A stretch of DNA of 64,000 nt, from the NCBI RefSeq assembly GCF_963855985.1, contig NC_087109.1, positions 8,204,001 through 8,268,000 of the forward strand. The letters are read 5' to 3'. Shown here one piece after another: positions 47,301-56,559 of this stretch. Below the pieces are notes generated by a model. That model saw only the letters and a program-made list of their open reading frames with translations, had not been told where the DNA came from and searched no databases. A program made the translations under genes and the position numbers. Each line of letters begins with the position of its first letter. Position 1 is the stretch's first letter. Source of the stretch: Ostrinia nubilalis (lineage: Eukaryota > Arthropoda > Insecta > Lepidoptera > Crambidae).

Positions 47301-50300
47301 GCCGGGCGAGCACGCCAGCTGCGGCCCGCCGCTCACCAAGTCCGGGTTCACCTACGACCCCAACGTCTTCATGGCCAACGACAGTAAGTCTCTTCTTCGT
47401 CTAGTGTATCATCATCATCATAATGATCATTTCAGCGGTCTACGGCTGAACGGAACGTATAGCAGCTTGATCAGTAAGCTTTCAGATCACTTTTACATGA
47501 GTGTACCAGATAGATTAGTTTTCATCATTTTTTCATTCTGGAAGGACCACGCTTTTATCGATATTTATGTAATTTTAGGTTTAAACATTTTACATCTTAT
47601 TGTAGTGTTTTGATTCGCTTTAGAATCATCGCTCATCTCCTGGCCACCTTGTAATTTTCAGGGATAAAAAATCCAATAATTCTAGTGTCCTGCTGATCCA
47701 GTTTGGTTTCAGGGATTAAGGGTTTCAGGATAAAAACAATTGTCACTACCTATCTCACAAATGCTACGCAAAACTTATACCCTTTTCATCTGTCATTTTT
47801 CTTACAAGGCTGAGCTGACAACATTTAGCAGACAAAACGAAGCAGCACATTAGGGTTAGTACCTACTTAGTTTACTTTAGATTATTCAACATTTCTCTTG
47901 CAGTATACTATTACAACTTCGCGTGGCCCGACTACGGGGAGGCGACTCTGAGCGGCCTGCTGGACATGGCCAAGGTGCTCTCCTTCGCCCTGCAGGAGGG
48001 CCGGGTCGCGATACACTGTCACGCAGGTCGGTCTGCAACTAATAACACACAAAGCGATTTATATAAAACGATAAGTAATTGATAAATTATTTCACAGGAT
48101 AACATGTGGACTTTCCCAATGATCACTCACTCCCTGTTATTATTTTCATGAAATGTTCAGGGATTATGCTTGCATCACAAGCAATTTTTTAAAGCTCGTT
48201 AGCTTAGTAAAAAATATTATTACCATGTTGTTTATTTTATAAACTTACAAGCCTGCAACTACTACAAAACTCAGAATGTAGGAATGTAACAAAATTAACA
48301 CAGGTTATTTCGTTACCCTACCCACCTTGATTTTATCGACGACTCCCGTAGATCCAGCTCTTCCAAACACCGTGAGAATGCTGTTACTATTCCGTCTTTC
48401 CAAGATTCCATGATTCCAGGTCTAGGCAGAACCGGCGTGCTAATAGCCTGCTACCTGGTCTACTCTCTCCGGGTGCGCGCCAACGACGCCATCCGGCTGG
48501 TGCGCAAGAAGCGGCCGCGGTCGGTGCAGACGTCTGGCCAGATCCTCTGCGTGCAGCAGTTCGAGCACTATCTCCTGCCGCAGACTGTTGTGTTCAGCTC
48601 TAAGTGAGTCTTGAGTTTAGGCTCTACTCCCTGCGGGTGCGCCAACTACGTCATCCGGCTGGTGCGCAAGAAGAGACCGCGGTCGGTGCAGACGTCCGGG
48701 CAGATCCTCTACGTGCAGCAGTTCGAGCACTATCTCCTGCCGCAGACTGTTGTGTTCAGCTCCAAGTGAGTCTTGAGTTTAGTCTCTACTCCCTGCGGGT
48801 GCGCCAGCGACGCCATCCGGCTGGTGCGCAAGAAGAGACCGCGATTGGAGCAGACGTCTGGCACTATCTTCTGCCGCAGACTGTTGTGTTCAGCTCCAAG
48901 TTAGTCTTTAGCCAAAGAACTCAGGGAAAGCTGATCCTCTTAAAATTGTGAAAGATCATAAATTACTTGTGCAAAATTTACAGTGTGCTCCAATGCGCTG
49001 ACCGACAATAGCTTGATGATGACCCCTAACAGCTTAAGATGACTAATACACTTCTTACTAGTTCATCATCATCATCATTTCAGCCACAGAACGTCCACTG
49101 CGGAACATAGTTAGGCCTCCCCCAATGACTTCCACTAATTCACAAATTATCAAAAAATTATCAAAAAATTACATTATTACATTATTATTATTATTACATT
49201 ATTGGAGTTTCGATTGCTGTTGTAGAGTCACAAAACTGATTGTTTTGAGCCACATTTAACCTGCCGATCTCAATCGCTTCGTAAGTTTATTTTTAAGCGA
49301 AAAGTAGAAACTTATTGTAAAAGATTATGATTGTCTGTTTCCAGAGAACCGCTTATGTTGACCAAGGACCGCAAGACGGCTGAATTCACAATTAGACAAT
49401 ATTTGTATAGACAACGCGCCACACTACATGGACTTGACGAGAGAGCTTTCAAAGAACTGCCTAAGGTAAACACCAGAAAATTTTCACGTATTCCACTAGA
49501 CTAGAGCAACCGCCCAAATAGCACCTGGCCCATTTTATTTAGAGCACCTATCGATATTTTGGGCAGGTACTATTCGTAGAATAGGCCAGGTGCTATTATT
49601 CGCGCGGGTGCTATTTGGGCGAGAGCTCTAAGTGGAATACGTCAAAATTTAATTTTTGTGGTGGAGCAAAACGTCTTGGTCTTACCTCACAATCAAATAA
49701 ACCTAAATGTTTCTAGATTGTCTACACCCTCTGCGAGCGTCTACTCAAGCTGTGTGGCTGTCACCACAGCGTCGGGCTGGACTTTCGCGTGAAGAACAGA
49801 CCTTTTTACAAGTCGTTCCTGGTGTACCGTTTGAAACAGAGCAAGCCGCCTGACCCTACCACACCTGAAGAAGTGGCCGTGTCAGGTACGAAAGTCACTC
49901 GCTAGAGTCCTTATTATCCCTTAAGCATTTTTAATTACACCTTATTATTCCATAATCACTCGTGTCAATTAAACCTCATTAAAGTCCTATTGAATGGTTT
50001 ATCCTTTTTCTTAATTTTTATACTTTGACAGTTCATCTCCATATCCTAAAGTTAATTGTGCACCAGACCACATTATTTCACGGAGAAAGTAATTCAACCA
50101 CAACCACACGAAAACCAAAATGAAAGTTTGAAATTTACCTGGAAGAGAGCAACAAGCTGTACACTGTCTTCTTATTCCTTCACTCAGCCACATTGATGAT
50201 GTTTTATGACATAAATGTTTGATGATATTCCAGACCACGTGACAGCACTACCGATGGTGGACTGGCGCGATCCCGTGGAGGAAGACATCGACAGGAACCT

Positions 50301-51775
50301 GGAGTGCGTCACGAGGATCACAGGCACCTCCACAAATGGGCACGTGCCAGCACTTCATATACACGAGGTTACTTACTTTGAATATTAGGAAGTACCTAGC
50401 TTTGTCGTCTTCTAAACGCACAACTCAAATAATAATTATTACTATTGCCTACCACAACTTCGAGTCAAGACGTTTCTGATAGAGATTGCAAACCGGTCCC
50501 GGCCCGGTACCTTTAGGCACAAAAATTACGAAAAAGGATGCACCGGCGGTTTGCAATCTCTAGTTTCTGATGATACAAAGAAGCCTTACATTGTAGGATG
50601 TATTCAATAAAACAAAATTCTTCTTGTAAGTAAAGGTTTTTTTTTTCATTACAGGCGTTCGTAGTGGATCACCATAGTCTTCCAGAAGATAAGCAGAAGT
50701 ATCTGAAACAGCTTAGAAACGACATAAACCAAAGAAAAGAGGCGATAACCAGAATAGACGAAGAGGTAAGATACCTAATAAAAACTTAAAAGTAGGTCAA
50801 TAGGAAAATTACTTTATCGAATATCGAATGTAATCGAGTACGAGGTTCAGTCCCCAGTTTCTCTGAAAATAAAATATGAACACCCTACAGTATAATAGAC
50901 TAACAATACTAACTAAGAAAAGTAACTAATGAGAAGCTTGCTTCAAGCTCAAGAAAATCAAGGTCATTCAATAGCCGTGGACTAGCGCTATGCTGGATCA
51001 TCATCATCAGTACCTATAAAAAAGGTCCTTTTTTTGTTTTATAGGAGGATCCAGCAATTTTATCAGGACTACTATGCGAGTGGCTGGAAGGGCTGAAGCA
51101 GCCAATCCTGGATCGCGAAGACCTGTCCATCATAGTCGGTCGCGCGCATAATGTGGAGTCTTGCATACTAGCTTTACAGATGGTAAGAAGTGTATTTTTT
51201 TACTTACTTACCTTACGTTAGTAAAAAGCGCGTTTTAGAATGCTCGCTACATGCAAAAATTGCGAATTTTCATGTCATTTTCATAGTTATTTCCTATTAA
51301 TCTATTAATGCAATAAGGTCGAAAGCTGTATTTATTATGTAGCCTAGGTATAATCCAATCCAACTTTCAAGATAAGAGGAAATAACCTTTATTGATCTCA
51401 GCACAGCTAATAAATAACTACCTACCTATCTAATGATTGTGTATTATAAATATTTTCCTGTTACAGGAGGACATGATGCTAATAGAGTATCTGCTTCGCT
51501 TCGTCACGCGTCTGCGACCTCTCGCCGCTGCCAAAAAAGTAGACATTATAAAACGCCTGCTAGCCTCTCTCACCCACCAAACTGTAATGCTGACCGGCCG
51601 ATGTCTTCCAACGCGCAGGGACTTTTCCCGCCTTCGGGAGGGCACCTGCACCCAAGCTGTCAACTTCATGCTGCGAATGATAGTGGAAATCCAGAAGGAC
51701 ATGCTCAAGTCGGGAAGGGACGATGCTGATGTTGTCGTCCCTTGTAGGAGATTGAAAATAAAGGCTTGGAAATAA
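35198..51775 (+). CDS. PTPDC1: PTPDC1-like dual-specificity protein phosphatase
   Basis: Complete model of 608 aa. Exons: 35198-35355 (1a), 42834-43016, 46203-46283, 47268-47383, 47904-48026, 48420-48603, 49345-49465, 49717-49885, 50234-50367, 50655-50765, 51045-51182 and 51467-51775; the sum is 1827 nt, in frame throughout. The cysteine phosphatase signature HCHAGLGRTG is split between exons 5 and 6 (catalytic Cys, then Arg five residues later). The acid loop is a classical WPD (FAWPDYG). Family landmarks include YSTIGERVR, ITDDILAMARPS, INLQTPGEHASCG, RKKRPRSVQTSGQILCV and YRQRATLHG. In vertebrates PTPDC1 is linked to centrosome and cilium length control. That role is carried over from family knowledge and not shown here. 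Exons 1a, 2, 4 and 6 have partial copies in neighbouring introns. An alternative first exon lies at 41830-41912. The family call is very secure; the exact start is less so. Confidence 0.92.
35364..35555. mobile_element. Foldback MITE directly after the exon 1a donor
   Basis: Arms of about 65 bp pair: CTAAAGTCCAGTCGCCGAGC and AATGACCCGAAGCTACCCGT at the left, with GGATGGGTAGCTTGGGGTCA and GACGACCGGACTTTAG at the right. The hairpin begins eight bases after the last base of exon 1a, close to the 5' splice site. Non-coding. Confidence 0.75.
35609..35640 (+). repeat. Partial copy of the end of PTPDC1 exon 1a
   Basis: GCCCGACCACGCACACAACG and the following AAGACGCCCAG/GTTTGTT repeat the last 30 coding bases and donor of exon 1a with two differences, about 285 bp downstream of the original. 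No acceptor; not expected to be coding. Confidence 0.75.
36107..36200 (+). mobile_element. tRNA-derived SINE head
   Basis: An A-box-like TAGCCAAATGGTTTC and a B-box-like AGTTCGATACCC are spaced as in tRNA genes, but no cloverleaf with paired acceptor arms can be drawn. It is therefore a SINE promoter region rather than a tRNA gene. A similar fragment lies near 9860-9910 (GGATTCGATTCCC). Confidence 0.5.
38996..39139. mobile_element. Foldback MITE with GAGGTGGAATTG ends
   Basis: Inverted arms of about 55 bp (GAGGTGGAATTGTGTAAAGC ... CGTACGAT, and the complement ending GCTTTACACAATTCCACCTC) around a loop of about 35 bp. The arms are nearly perfect, suggesting a recent insertion. Confidence 0.8.
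40060..41597. mobile_element. Unclassified TIR element with TGGGTA ends, copy 2 (inverted, without nested insertions)
   Basis: Reverse-oriented counterpart of 23711-29732: left end TGGGTATTTCTCATCGCCAC, right end complement TGGGTACTTCTCATTTACAC, flanked by AG on both sides. It carries the same CACGAARGTGA motifs (about 40090, 40236, 40816, 40833, 40849, 40861). It lacks the three insertions found in copy 1, so it defines their empty sites. Non-coding as far as can be seen. Confidence 0.8.
41830..41912 (+). CDS. PTPDC1: PTPDC1 alternative first coding exon 1b
   Basis: Encodes MSKLMFNKDRRKSSINFVNF followed by RRFHFLD and ends CTGGACAG/GTATGT, leaving two bases of a codon. It therefore joins exon 2 (42834) in frame, just as exon 1a does. 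The frame stays open for 105 nt upstream of the ATG, so the exact start is uncertain; a TTTCAG at 41809-41814 could be an acceptor for an upstream UTR exon. It lies 0.9 kb before exon 2. Confidence 0.6.
43030..43770 (+). repeat. Array of partial copies of PTPDC1 exon 2
   Basis: The 3' part of exon 42834-43016, from about CTCGGCGAACGCGTGCG to TCCGACTG/GTAAGAC, recurs at about 43060-43190 and 43240-43336 with donors kept. More decayed copies lie at about 43520-43640 and 43690-43760. Units include about 45 bp of the following intron (GTAAGACAAG ... CTGTACATCATG). A foldback MITE (43353-43470, ATGCCCGTTTTCACC ends) has inserted between the second and third copies. Confidence 0.8.
43888..44880. 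repeat. Tandem duplication of about 500 bp
   Basis: 43888-44390 and 44391-44880 are adjacent direct copies, both opening CAGGCCTGTTCATCTCCGCG and closing AACTTCTGTACGTAGTAC, with identity above 95% by eye. Inside is a CACACGCACGAT stretch and a GACGTTTGTCAACAAA stretch. Non-coding, within the PTPDC1 intron between exons 2 and 3. Confidence 0.8.
44881..46202. other. Rest of PTPDC1 intron 2
   Basis: TTATTATTCTGTG simple repeats at about 44881-44940 and a minus-strand RTE tail at about 45826-45890 (CATCATCATCATCGTTTCAG ... GGCCTCCCCCAATGATTTCC). Nothing else recognisable. Confidence 0.5.
46660..47112. mobile_element. DNA element with GGGGCCGTCCAT ends and G-runs
   Basis: Inverted ends GGGGCCGTCCATATATTACG and ATTTATGGACGGCCCC, flanked by TGA (46657-46659, 47113-47115). 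The subterminal zones carry four long G-runs (near 46694, 46737, 47020, 47060). A LINE or SINE fragment sits inside (about 46765-46970). Non-coding, between PTPDC1 exons 3 and 4. Confidence 0.7.
47157..47195 (+). repeat. Partial upstream copy of PTPDC1 exon 4
   Basis: CTTTCCAG/TTGGGGCACCCGCGCGGTGA and the next 16 bases repeat the acceptor side of exon 4 (47268), diverging after the CTGCAGAC codons. Unlike the other exon copies it keeps an acceptor and has no donor. Confidence 0.7.
48604..48905 (+). repeat. Two tandem partial copies of PTPDC1 exon 6
   Basis: The last 135 bp of exon 48420-48603 plus 17 bp of intron (GTGAGTCTTGAGTTTAG) are repeated at about 48620-48770 and 48787-48905. Both copies carry small deletions that break the phosphatase frame (for example two bases missing after GTGCGCC). 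The donor is GTGAGT in the first copy and GTTAGT in the second. Confidence 0.85.
49061..49135 (-). repeat. RTE LINE tail in PTPDC1 intron 6
   Basis: CATCATCATCATTTCAGCCA ... GGCCTCCCCCAATGACTTCC, the minus-strand RTE 3' end, followed by a short TTA/CAAAAAAT simple repeat. Confidence 0.7.
49501..49630. mobile_element. Foldback MITE in PTPDC1 intron 7
   Basis: CGCCCAAATAGCACC near the left end and GGTGCTATTTGGGCG near the right are exact complements; the flanking CTAGAGC and GAGCTCTAAG extend the arms. GGCCAGGTGCTATT is repeated inside. About 130 bp, non-coding. Confidence 0.65.
50480..50562. mobile_element. 83-bp hAT-type micro-MITE
   Basis: TAGAGATTGCAAACCGG and its near-complement CCGGCGGTTTGCAATCTCTA are flanked by the perfect 8-bp duplication GTTTCTGA (50472-50479, 50563-50570). 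It lies in the intron between PTPDC1 exons 9 and 10. Confidence 0.85.
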
Positions 51776-52569
51776 ATATGACTTTTACTAGTAAAAACTT
51801 TTAACATTCATATTACTCGTTTATTCAAGAGCGACCACTCAATTTGATACTAACTACTCTTAACACCTTGGCAAACTGCCATACCAACTTTATAGCCGTC
51901 TGTGAAGAATAATACTGTGCATCGAGAAAAGGAGTAGTGCCCTCAGGGGCCGTCTTTAACCTACTATACATAAAGGGGCCCTGAGCAGTTAAGGATAAAG
52001 GGGCGCCCTTATAATCTGGAGAAAGGTCTTTTGACGGGGGCCCTCGGTCTCGTCTCGAGGCCCTGGGCACGTGCCCAAAGTGCCCAGTGTGAAAGATGGG
52101 CCACACTCAAACGCTCACGGGACAAGTAAAGAATATCGATTCGAAAAAGATAGGTGCTCCTATATTACTCAATTTAATTAAGTTGATATTCAATCAAGGA
52201 AAATTCCTTGTCGATATGTATCATGCAATGTAGAATATTAAAAAAATTAAAAGTAATTAAACTGACTTCCGCTTATTCCTTCCCGCTCGAAACTTATATT
52301 TTTTATTGATTATACATTGTCAAAGGCATACAAAGTATTCAGCTACAAAATTAAATATCACTTGATATTTACAACAAGTCACTAGTATAATACCTGTGAT
52401 TCATTCACATTACGCGCACCTTGAAAAATACCTGCCAATTCCAATTTGACATTTACTGTGGCCGTGTCATCTTCCGAACTTACACGTCGTCGTTTTATGT
52501 GTTTTTTACACTGCAATCTTATCAGATTTTACCTGATTCCTACATTTTCTTATTTGGTTATAAGTAATA
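51776..52569. other. Intergenic region, PTPDC1 to DAP1
   Basis: Includes an old repeat fragment at about 51950-52100 (CCCTGGGCACGTGCCCAAAG) and an otherwise unique AT-rich stretch that should hold the DAP1 promoter and 5' UTR. No TATA box at a proper distance from an initiator was recognised. Confidence 0.4.
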
Positions 52570-53373
52570 ATGTCGTCTAATGAAGATACTGCTCAACTTA
52601 AGGCGGGGCACCCGCCTGCAGGTAATTGTTTTGTGAACCAAAAGTTCTTTGTTTACATTGTTTTATTTTTGCATAAATTAACAATTACTTATTTAGTTTC
52701 CCTAACTTTAATAATAAGACACCATATGGTGGACTAAAGAATTCCTATTAACACTAATGCTAATCTATGAGAACCAGTTTGGTTGGCTATTTGTTGTTTT
52801 TGTTTTTAACATTAGTAAAACATGCATTTGGGGCCTTGAAAACATATCGCTGACGTCATTGAAGTATTCGCTACGCTTTTTGTCGTAAACTTAATCACAA
52901 GAAGGCGTTATAAACAAAGCAACCTATTTTTCAAGGTCAAAAAATGTATTGTAGGTAACATTGTTAAGTATACAGCTTACCTTCACAATTACATACCTGT
53001 ATGTAATTTGACTACTCTACGTAATTTAATACTTCTGAGATTATGAAAACTGTCTAATTAGATCATTTGTGTTAAATCAATAGCAAAAAGACATACTAAA
53101 ACCTTTTTGAATTTTGCAGTTAAAGCCGGTGGCATGAGAATCACCCAGCACAAAGTCCCACACCCTAAAGACACTAAGGAGACTACCAACGAAGACTTCA
53201 CCGGGCTCGCTGGACCTTCCCCAGTACCGTCTAACCCAGTCTCCATCGCTGGGGCTCCGAACAAAGGTAACGCGGACTTTACTCCAGAAGCCGCTCAGGT
53301 GGCCCACAGTCCAAAGCCTCCAGCGCACATCAACTTCCGGCCACAGCCCAACATCCAACAACCCCGGAAGTAG
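52570..53373 (+). CDS. DAP1: Death-associated protein 1 (DAP1)
   Basis: Two exons, 52570-52621 and 53120-53373, joined in phase 1; 101 aa, close to the vertebrate 102. The conserved blocks are all present: KAGHPPAVKAGGMRI near residues 11-25, a proline/serine-rich middle (AGPSPVPSNP), DFTPEAAQVAH at about 70-80, and the invariant C-terminus NIQQPRK. DAP1 is a small cytosolic protein known in mammals as an mTOR substrate that restrains autophagy; the Ser-Pro in the middle block is a plausible regulatory site. Good donor (GCAG/GTAATT) and acceptor (ATTTTGCAG). A polyadenylation signal AATAAA lies at 53436-53441. No damage seen. Confidence 0.95.
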
Positions 53374-53943
53374 ATTGGAGTATCGACAGCATATCATCTC
53401 TTAACGTTTACATAAGGTATTTGACGGTAAAGTACAATAAAAGTTGTTTTCAAGCCTTATTTCTAAATCGATAGCACTTTTATGTGCTAAATATTTTTAT
53501 TTTCTTTTATCTAAAACACTGCTTATCAGTACAAATCATATCTACTCTACTATCTACAAGTTCATCGACTTTGAATCAACCTAAATAATGTCAAATCCAG
53601 TGCACCTGTTCAAATATATCATTCAATCCTATTGTTTTGCGTAACTTCACCAGTTACCATGACCAGTTAAAAGACTGATATGGTTGATAGTGATAAAAAT
53701 GAATTTATTTATAGTACTACTTATTTAAAATTGTTTGTATGTTTTCATGCAAACAAATAAATACTAACTTTAATCTTTTAATTTGTTTTGATTCAATATT
53801 TATGCAAATATTACTAGTTGTTGACACCTGAGCGTCTGGCTTATCTACATAAACTGTAGAGAACCGACAAACAGTGCGTCATGCGATAAAAATACCTTAT
53901 GTAAACTACGAACCCTACCCTAGTGATTAGATTGGTATATTAA

Positions 53944-54911
53944 CCTTTAACTGGTGACATGGTTTTTGTGTAACGTAACTGGTGACGTGCGGTCTGAGAG
54001 GCCGCTACCTTATCAAGACTGTAGCATAGAAACTAGGTAAGGTAGCATACCACAATCTTTAAAAACAGATTATTAGCATATAGAAGAATTAAATTTAAAT
54101 AAAATAATAAACTCTAAATATCATTTTTAATGCAGAACTTGCCGTTAAATTATATGTAGTAATAAAAATCAAAAAACTAGAGATGAGATCGATAATCGCA
54201 AACAAAGAAATTTAAACCAACAAATTATAACAAAATTATTATTTTTTATTATAGTTCAAATAATAATCAATTGAAAAAAACCTATCACACGTAGGTAACC
54301 TATCAATTTAGAAAACTGGCAGTGGTGAAACTTTTGTATTTTTTATTGGCTGTCAGGGCATTCATTGTTTGGCATAAAGGTGAACCGACATTTTCACTTT
54401 CTGACTGATTCTCGTCAATTGGTCCTTCATCTTCAAATACACTTTCTTCGGCTTCTGAATCATGGTCATTTTGCTCCAGAACGATATTTTCAGGAACATA
54501 ATTCGGCTTTCGACCCAATTGAGTCTTCCTTTTCCAAATATTTTTCAACTGGCGAATTTTCAAGTCGTTTCATAAAGTATGGCACTATATTCCCAACTAA
54601 TGATCCTATGCTTCTTTTTTGGAGTTATTTAAGTATCAATTGCAAGTAAAAACTGTAAATATACGAAAAAACTGTATGAAAAAAATGTCACGTAACTGGT
54701 GACATGCGGTCTGAGAGACCGCTGCTGAACTTTACATCGATGTAACTTGCCGATTTGGAGCTGAAGGATGCAAATATCCTTATCTACGGCGTAGACACAA
54801 CTAAACTTGAAGCTACTGAAGCGGTGAAATACAGGAAGTACGGGGAAGGGGGTGAAACGATGTTTCACTGACGCCGCCCGGCCTGTGAGACCGCTTGTCA
54901 CCAGTTAAAGG
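53944..54911. mobile_element. Non-autonomous piggyBac-like element (968 bp)
   Basis: Inserted in TTAA (53940-53943 and 54912-54915), with ends CCTTTAACTGGTGACA and TGTCACCAGTTAAAGG (one or two mismatches). The motif GTGCGGTCTGAGAGGCCGCT recurs at about 53987 and, with changes, at about 54703, with a partial copy near the right end. An 86-codon minus-strand frame (54303-54563) is rich in acidic residues (DSEAEESVFEDEGPIDEN). This would suit the N-terminus of a piggyBac transposase, but the catalytic domain is absent. Confidence 0.8.
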
Positions 54912-54915
54912 TTAA

Positions 54916-56559
54916 GAGCAAATTGTATTATAAATAAGTTCAGAATTTATTTATTTATAAGTGAATTTGAACATAAATCAAACTTAATATCTTGCTATAA
55001 CAACCTAATCAGATGATGGCGATACGGCCCACAAGTGCTTACGCTGCCTAAAGTTAATTGGTTAATTCGAACCCACATTATATCTTCGTGCAATTATAAA
55101 AGTGGCTACAGCCTGCCTTATTACTGTAGTGTGAGATCATGCATCAGGCAGCCATAGGCCTTGAGGGGTTAACCTGAATATAATTATCCAGCATTGACGA
55201 TTAAATGAAAATAAACTGAGATTTCTTTTCTGTGCTGTACAGTAAAAATTCTTACTGAAAGCAATAACATCTGAAGCAATTAAATAAGCAACAACTTTTT
55301 CTATTGTAGGTAGTTACTTTAAAGATTATAGTAGTAATAGAATAACTTAAATATGTAACTGTTATAATTATAATGTTAAAAGTAGTTAATAACAGCTCAA
55401 TGTGAAAACTGTTGTTGTCTAAATTTTTTATTGAAAATAGTCTGCTTTTTAATTTGTGTCAGTAAAAAAAAGTTAAAAATTACTAAAATGTTAAGATAAA
55501 AAATATCTAAATAAGTTAATATAAGAATCTATTGTGTGTGCTTTTATATTGCTACTTCGACTTGAAAAAGGCTATTTTATTTTGCACAAGTAAAAACCTT
55601 TTTTAATACTGGGAAAGTGTACATCCTTGTTTGCATTTTCAAAGCAATTTTTTCCTATTACTTTTTAAAAAACCATGAATATTTTAAATGTTATAAATAA
55701 TAACATTGGGGTGCAGCAATAAATTATTTAACTGATGTTTTTATTTGTTATAAATCCACTATCAAAATTTCAACTAAAATAAATGTAATATTGGTTTGTA
55801 GATAGAAAAAATATTATAAGAGTGGATTTAAAAAATATTGTTATTTAGACATTTGTTTTCCAGATTATTATTGTTTAATGGTTAAATATTTATTTGGTGC
55901 TAAGACCCTCGGTCCTTTATTATCCTTTGTTAATCGGATGCATTTTGTTAACATTCCTGATTTCTTTTCAATACAGTTTATAAAGATTTAATTTTATCAA
56001 AAAAATATAATGGTCATATCATTTTGGTGGTAATTTGTGTGACCTAACATTTTAGTACTAATTTTATATTTTCTTTAATTTTAATAAATGAAAACACCAA
56101 ACTTTTTGTTTTATTTAAAGTAACATAGTTGGTTACCCATAGAGAATTAAGAAAACTTCAGTAAAATATTCAGAAGTTTAATAAATAGCGAAATAAAATA
56201 TAATATAAATTTAAATATGTATAAATAAAAACATCGAAATAGTTTTTTGTAAATCATTATCAAAGCGTAAAGGAAAAATACATATAATGTTATCAAAACG
56301 ATAATAAAGTAGGTAAACCGTCTCAAAAGATACAATCATTATTAAACCACAAGTTATTTAAAAAATACATAATTTTCATGCTATACATTTGTATGAAAAA
56401 TATTTGTACATTAGCATCCTTGATTTGATTGATAATAATTGATTTACCTTGATTTCGTAACGATTTATCGCTTTTCAAGCGAAGATCGCTTGAGCTTTGT
56501 AAGCAATGTGTTGTAGAGCTGAAAATGTACCATTTCTATGTTATGTAATAGACCTTAGC
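54916..56559. other. AT-rich convergent intergenic region
   Basis: Between DAP1 and the 3' end of the SLC9C gene. Very AT-rich with poly-A/T runs and no protein frame worth calling; short frames at 56147-56335 are low-complexity Phe/Ile/Tyr. It probably holds the SLC9C 3' UTR just left of 56560. Confidence 0.4.

Noticed and set aside
51430..51807. 125-codon minus-strand frame
   Set aside because: It is the antisense shadow of the last PTPDC1 exon.
53058..53397. Minus-strand frames of 68 and 106 codons over DAP1 exon 2
   Set aside because: Antisense of the DAP1 coding exon, whose forward product is clearly conserved.
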